A stretch of DNA of 16,579 bases from JAQUSX01 sp035446985 (GTDB lineage Bacteria > Bacillota > Clostridia > Christensenellales > CAG-314), in the NCBI GenBank assembly GCA_035446985.1, contig DAOTGG010000023.1, positions 1 to 16,579 on the forward strand, read 5' to 3'. The stretch's first letter is position 1. Every line of letters begins with the position of its first letter. The notes beneath the pieces are model-generated. The model saw only the letters and a program-made list of their open reading frames with translations, was not told where the DNA came from and did not search any database. Below are positions 14,301 through 16,579 of this stretch, piece by piece. Position numbers and translations under genes: made by a program.

Positions 14301-16305
14301 GTATTTCGATTACCGAATCAGATATGACAACGTTAGTTAGAGTTTGACAAGTCGAAAAGGCGTATTGCGCTATAGCTATAACTGTAGAAGGTATTGTGAA
14401 GCTCGTCGATTCCTTACCTAAAGCATATTGCACTAAATATTTTGAGTCTATTGTGTAAATATCTCCGTCAATAGATTTGTAAACTGTGTTACTTTCTGAT
14501 ACCGTTAGATTTGTCAAACTATCGCAATATTTAAATATTTGACCGCCTATACTTGAAACGCCGCTACCTATTGAAACGCTAGCTAAATTTACACAACCTC
14601 CGAACGCATCCCAGCCTAAACATATTACGCTGTCGGGAATAATAACGCTAGTTATATTTACGCAACCGTAAAAGGCCTCATTATTAACGATTCTCGTATT
14701 ATTTTGTAAAACAAGACTATCTGCGGTATTGTCCACCATTCCAATGGCAATAAGATACGGATTAACCGCATTGCCCAAATATTTGACGTTATCAATAATA
14801 TTGTAATTTATGTTATTACTATCACTAAACGCATCAAAATCTATATTTAATATATAATCTCCTATTGAAATGTCAGTTAAAGAATGACAATCAGAAAAAG
14901 CGCTATTCCCAATACTTGTAATACTATCTGGGATAGCTACGCTAACAATATCAGAGCCCCAAAAGGCGTAGTCGCCGATACTAGTAACAGCAATATTGTT
15001 GTGTTCGGACGGAATAACAACATCGGTTTCATCGCCTATGTAACTTTCAATTTCATAAGTGCCATTTTCCAATAAAACATAATTAAAACCGTCCGAGTTT
15101 TCAAAATCTCCGTAAATAGTCATATTTGACATAACTTGAAGAGGAAAAACACACGGCTTAGTAAGCTCTTCGTCGGTATACCAACCCAAAAAATTCTTTC
15201 CCGCAACGTTAGGCAACGGTTCTGTGTATATATATGAGCCGTCCAGTATATATTGTACAAAAACCTGTGTTCCGTCGTTTTGAACAAAAGTAACAGCATA
15301 GGTGTTAACTGCAGGCACTCCGCCGCCGGTGTTTATTCCACCTCCAATACTTGAAAATCTAGCATAAAGCGTTATGGATTCAGTAATTGGTTTACTAAAA
15401 TCATACGCTTGAGTACTGTTTGTACTTGGATACCACCCAAGAAAGGTAAAACCTTCTCTACTAATTGGCATTGGATTAATAACGCTTCCGTTATAGAATC
15501 TTGCAACTGCTAATATAAATCCGTCACTTATATATGTAATAGTATATATAACAGCAGGATTTGGCTCAAACTTTGCGTAAAGTTTTATACTGTCTGTTAA
15601 TCTGGCAGCAAAATTAAATTTTTTAGTAAGCTCTTGGTCGGTATACCAGGCTTCAAAAAAATATCCGTCTTTATAAGGATTATTTTGGGGAAATACAAAA
15701 GTATCGCCTTCAAGAGCCTCCATTTGTAAATATAATGTGCTGTCAATATAAAAAGATATTGTCAATTTTTTTAAGAATTTTGCGTACAATACGCAATCAT
15801 TACTAACCGGACTATTAAAAGCGAATGTTTTCTGACAACTCGAATCTGTATACCAACCCGCAAATTTATAGCCGTATTTTTCGGGATCGCTTGGTCTGTT
15901 TACGTATGAGCCGTGATTAACGTTGCTTTCAGACAAAACAGTTCCATCGTCAAGTAAAAACTTAACTGTCCATATTTTTTCCGATAACGGCGTCCATTTT
16001 GCGTAAAGAGTAATATCTTTATTTATAGGCGTATTAAAATCAAATTCTACTTTATAACTAAGGTCAACAAACCACCCATCAAAGAAGTAATCCTTTTTCA
16101 GCGGGTTAACGGGTTTTTTGACCGTTTTACCTGTCTCTACTTGCTGTGTGGCAACGTTTACGCCGCCGACCGTATCAAAAACTACAGAAAACTTCTCAAC
16201 TTCTTTATTATTGTTAAGGTATGTATTGATAAGCTCGCAGCCTTGAAAAATAAATGTTGTAAAAAGTAAAATTATTACCAAGCAAATCGCAGTAAATTTT
16301 CTCAT
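11323..16305 (-). CDS. Giant BspA-type leucine-rich-repeat surface lipoprotein with InlB B-repeats
   Basis: A 1660-residue protein. Residues 1-22 are a signal peptide ending in a lipobox-like FQGC with lipidation at C23, so it should be tethered to the outer face of the membrane. Five Listeria-Bacteroides (InlB B) repeats follow at about 38-106, 111-178, 180-247, 253-318 and 336-402, each ending like GWYTD...F.F..P....ITLYAKF. From about 430 to 1617 there are about 48 BspA-type leucine-rich repeats of roughly 23 residues (consensus L-x-x-I-x-IPDSV-x-x-IG-x-x-AF-x-x-C). Two SIDGD-type inserts (about 603-638 and 1508-1545) and one YLGN-x3-NPYL insert (about 496-530) interrupt them. A cap ending WNPDNRPVVWGYTGE closes the protein. 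AGGTGG (16310-16315) precedes the ATG by four bases. Family members are adhesins or host-interaction proteins; the ligand is unknown. There is no LPXTG or other cell-wall anchor. Confidence 0.93.
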   Translation of the reverse strand: MRKFTAICLVIILLFTTFIFQGCELINTYLNNNKEVEKFSVVFDTVGGVNVATQQVETGKTVKKPVNPLKKDYFFDGWFVDLSYKVEFDFNTPINKDITLYAKWTPLSEKIWTVKFLLDDGTVLSESNVNHGSYVNRPSDPEKYGYKFAGWYTDSSCQKTFAFNSPVSNDCVLYAKFLKKLTISFYIDSTLYLQMEALEGDTFVFPQNNPYKDGYFFEAWYTDQELTKKFNFAARLTDSIKLYAKFEPNPAVIYTITYISDGFILAVARFYNGSVINPMPISREGFTFLGWYPSTNSTQAYDFSKPITESITLYARFSSIGGGINTGGGVPAVNTYAVTFVQNDGTQVFVQYILDGSYIYTEPLPNVAGKNFLGWYTDEELTKPCVFPLQVMSNMTIYGDFENSDGFNYVLLENGTYEIESYIGDETDVVIPSEHNNIAVTSIGDYAFWGSDIVSVAIPDSITSIGNSAFSDCHSLTDISIGDYILNIDFDAFSDSNNINYNIIDNVKYLGNAVNPYLIAIGMVDNTADSLVLQNNTRIVNNEAFYGCVNITSVIIPDSVICLGWDAFGGCVNLASVSIGSGVSSIGGQIFKYCDSLTNLTVSESNTVYKSIDGDIYTIDSKYLVQYALGKESTSFTIPSTVIAIAQYAFSTCQTLTNVVISDSVIEIQMSAFNKCSNLSQISIGSGLNIIGASAFFNCDSLVNVVIPGNVTNIEMSAFSSCTLLESVTLGEGITTIGERAFRNCTKLLSIEIPDSVTNIGDFAFYNCTAMTNAVIGNGLENINQSTFYDCKSLQSITFGNSVAVIGADAFKNCENLTSLTIPDSVITIGNYAFYSCKGLTTLSLGGGVTSIGDYAFARCNNLIEITIPQNITSLGESAFYNCLNLTTATINGATGNGAFSNCPLLATVIIGDAVTSIAEGCFADCIGLTNVAIGNLVESINERAFENCVSLAKVTIPDKVKSLGDNVFSNCTNLTEATMGNSITSIGYQSFNNCGSLTSIIIPDSLISLGNRAFLNCTSLAEITIGNSLKYIGSNAFQNCILTDIIIPDNVITIGDYVFAGCTKLENVTIGSGITEISDGVFSQCTSLASITIPDGVTRLGEFAFYDCTKLNNFIISKGILTIGYRAFSSCTSLEKITIPENVMSLGNTVFSDCSNLTDVVIECNLKSISNGMFDGCRSLVNINIPETVTEICSYAFRNCAFTAFTISDNINSIGMSAFESCWSLSDITIGSGLKSISTSAFNNCDSLVSIVIPDNIIRIGNSAFSNCSNLTNIIIPNSVLYMDDAAFQWCTSLTNVTLSNSLTSLSDHVFLCCTSLASILIPDSITNIGEGAFSSCSALVEIIIPDTVTSLGASAFNYCVNLTNITLPNTLTSISNNLFRGCHSLSNITIPDTVTVIGDRAFSYCTGLINITISNNVTSIGEYGFSDCINLSSVTLGSGITTLKKGIFMNCTSLADIEFSSSVTNIEIYAFDDCKSLVYINIPDSVLNIEAAAFTGCTSLLEINVDINNPNFASIDGDLYNKDCTDLVKYASGKTATSYTVNDKVINIRKCAFCDAENLTTVLISNSVTDIFDYAFMNCINLTDIIIPDNVINIYNCAFIDCIKLTNIIIPDTVLYMGEYVFYGCENITIYCEAERKPIAWLNWNPDNRPVVWGYTGE
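11455..15020 (-). repeat. Tandem BspA-type leucine-rich-repeat coding array (about 48 units)
   Basis: Units of about 69 bases repeat in frame. I counted about 48 AF-x-x-C-type positions; all but three (the first, the third and the fourth from the end) keep the Cys. Units of the IPDSV type and of the IGSGV type largely alternate, giving a super-repeat of about 46 residues (138 bases). A few units are shortened in frame by two or three residues, for example at INGATGNGAF, NCILTDI and NCAFTAFTI. Confidence 0.85.
15100..16194 (-). repeat. Five InlB B-type (Listeria-Bacteroides) repeat coding units
   Basis: Five diverged units of about 66-70 codons, each with an initial strand (V-x-F-x-x-D/N-G), a central G-Y/F-x-F-x-G-W-Y/F and a terminal L-Y-A-K/R-F/W. 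Units four and five are separated by a glycine-rich linker (GGGINTGGG). The last unit is the most diverged (IYGDFE in place of LYAKF). Confidence 0.88.
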
Positions 16306-16337
16306 TTTTCCACCTGATTATATATTGTATGTTAAAA

Positions 16338-16366
16338 ATTATACATAAAATACAATGCCGTGTCAA
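16338..16366 (-). promoter_or_regulatory. Consensus SigA promoter of the leucine-rich-repeat lipoprotein gene
   Basis: On the minus strand, TTGACA (16361-16366) and TATAAT (16338-16343) are both perfect and separated by exactly 17 bases. The predicted start is near 16331, leaving a leader of about 25 nt that contains the AGGTGG ribosome binding site. No operator-like palindrome overlaps it, which suggests strong housekeeping transcription unless a factor acts elsewhere. Confidence 0.85.
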
Positions 16367-16477
16367 TATGAAATTTTTATTTTTAGGCTAATTATTAATA
16401 AAAAAAAGTAAAATTTGGTTCTGCGCAACTAAGATAAATTAACACAACACAAATAATGATAAATGTTTTAAAATAAG

Positions 16478-16513
16478 AAAAGGCGGAGGTGTTGAGTTTA
16501 CAACACTTCCGCC
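16478..16513 (-). terminator. Rho-independent terminator of rnpB
   Basis: A 13-bp stem with one G-T wobble (16482-16494 with 16501-16513; GGCGGAGGTGTTG against CAACACTTCCGCC) and a 6-base loop. On the minus strand it runs into TTTTCTTATTTT. It lies about 15 bases after the RNase P RNA 3' end. Confidence 0.9.
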
Positions 16514-16526
16514 ATAACGCTTTGTA

Positions 16527-16579
16527 GAGATCAATCTGTAAGCCGAGTTCTGTATTTAACGGTCATCTGTCTAGACCAG
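16527..16579 (-). ncRNA. rnpB: RNase P RNA, 3' end (5' part outside window)
   Basis: Read on the minus strand, the last bases of the window give GGTCTAGACAGATGACCG, then TACAGAACTCGGCTTACAG and GATTGATCT. The AGACAGATGA segment and the ACAGAA-x-(C/T)-CGGCTTA segment are the strongly conserved 3' parts of bacterial RNase P RNA (the latter includes the 3' strand of helix P4). RNase P RNA is the catalytic subunit that trims the 5' ends of tRNA precursors. The exact 3' end is estimated from the pairing partner expected in helix P1, which lies outside the window. A terminator follows immediately, so the gene is transcribed toward the lipoprotein gene, which has its own promoter. Confidence 0.92.

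Noticed and set aside
12470..14347. Several plus-strand frames of 79-138 codons inside the lipoprotein gene
   Set aside because: They are antisense shadows of the repeat array, share its periodicity and lack ribosome binding sites.
11455..15020. CRISPR-like periodic DNA repeats
   Set aside because: The periodicity follows the 23-residue protein repeat in one long reading frame, with diverged repeats and no unique spacers.

Overview
The window looks like a low-GC, endospore-forming Firmicute of the class Clostridia, probably an uncultured or gut-associated lineage. The evidence is an intact sigK with its pro-sequence, a Bacillus-type MazF, clostridial-type TyrS and RarA, strong AGGAG ribosome binding sites, AT-rich intergenic DNA with intrinsic terminators, and a BspA-type leucine-rich-repeat lipoprotein of the kind common in gut Firmicutes. 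Genus and species cannot be told from the sequence.

Layout. Positions 1-1123 (+ strand) hold the C-terminal end of a condensation/alcohol-acetyltransferase-like protein, overlapping by 14 bases a six-helix membrane protein with an N-terminal zinc ribbon. A bidirectional terminator (1161-1194) separates this pair from the minus-strand block. That block reads, from low to high coordinate: a solitary mazF (1307-1654), a 76-residue membrane-anchored protein (1856-2086), recX (2169-2783), a flavin reductase (2793-3320), a YigZ/IMPACT protein (3418-4029), tyrS (4030-5229), an ABC exporter permease and ATPase (5256-7691), rarA (7706-8956) and an unrecognised 299-residue protein (9153-10052). rarA, ATPase, permease, tyrS and yigZ lie within 0-26 bases of one another and look like one transcription unit that starts at a promoter placing the RNA start essentially on the rarA ATG. 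A 434-base non-coding gap (10053-10486) contains a palindrome and an orphan minus-strand terminator with a matching promoter, so it may encode a small RNA. sigK (10487-11173) is the only complete plus-strand gene in the right half. It converges, through a second bidirectional terminator, on a 1660-residue lipoprotein gene (11323-16305) with five InlB B-type repeats and about 48 BspA-type leucine-rich repeats, driven by a perfect consensus housekeeping promoter. The window ends inside the 3' end of the RNase P RNA gene (rnpB, minus strand) and its terminator.

Functionally this is mostly chromosomal housekeeping: tRNA charging, replication-fork maintenance, control of RecA, a small-molecule or peptide exporter and the mother-cell sporulation sigma factor. 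Accessory character is concentrated in the giant surface lipoprotein and in short intergenic signals. No phage, insertion sequence, CRISPR array or tRNA gene was seen. The places most worth a second look are the rarA upstream gap (overlapping divergent promoters around a 28-codon hydrophobic ORF), the sigK upstream gap (candidate RNA of about 105 nt), and the two-unit periodicity of the leucine-rich repeats.
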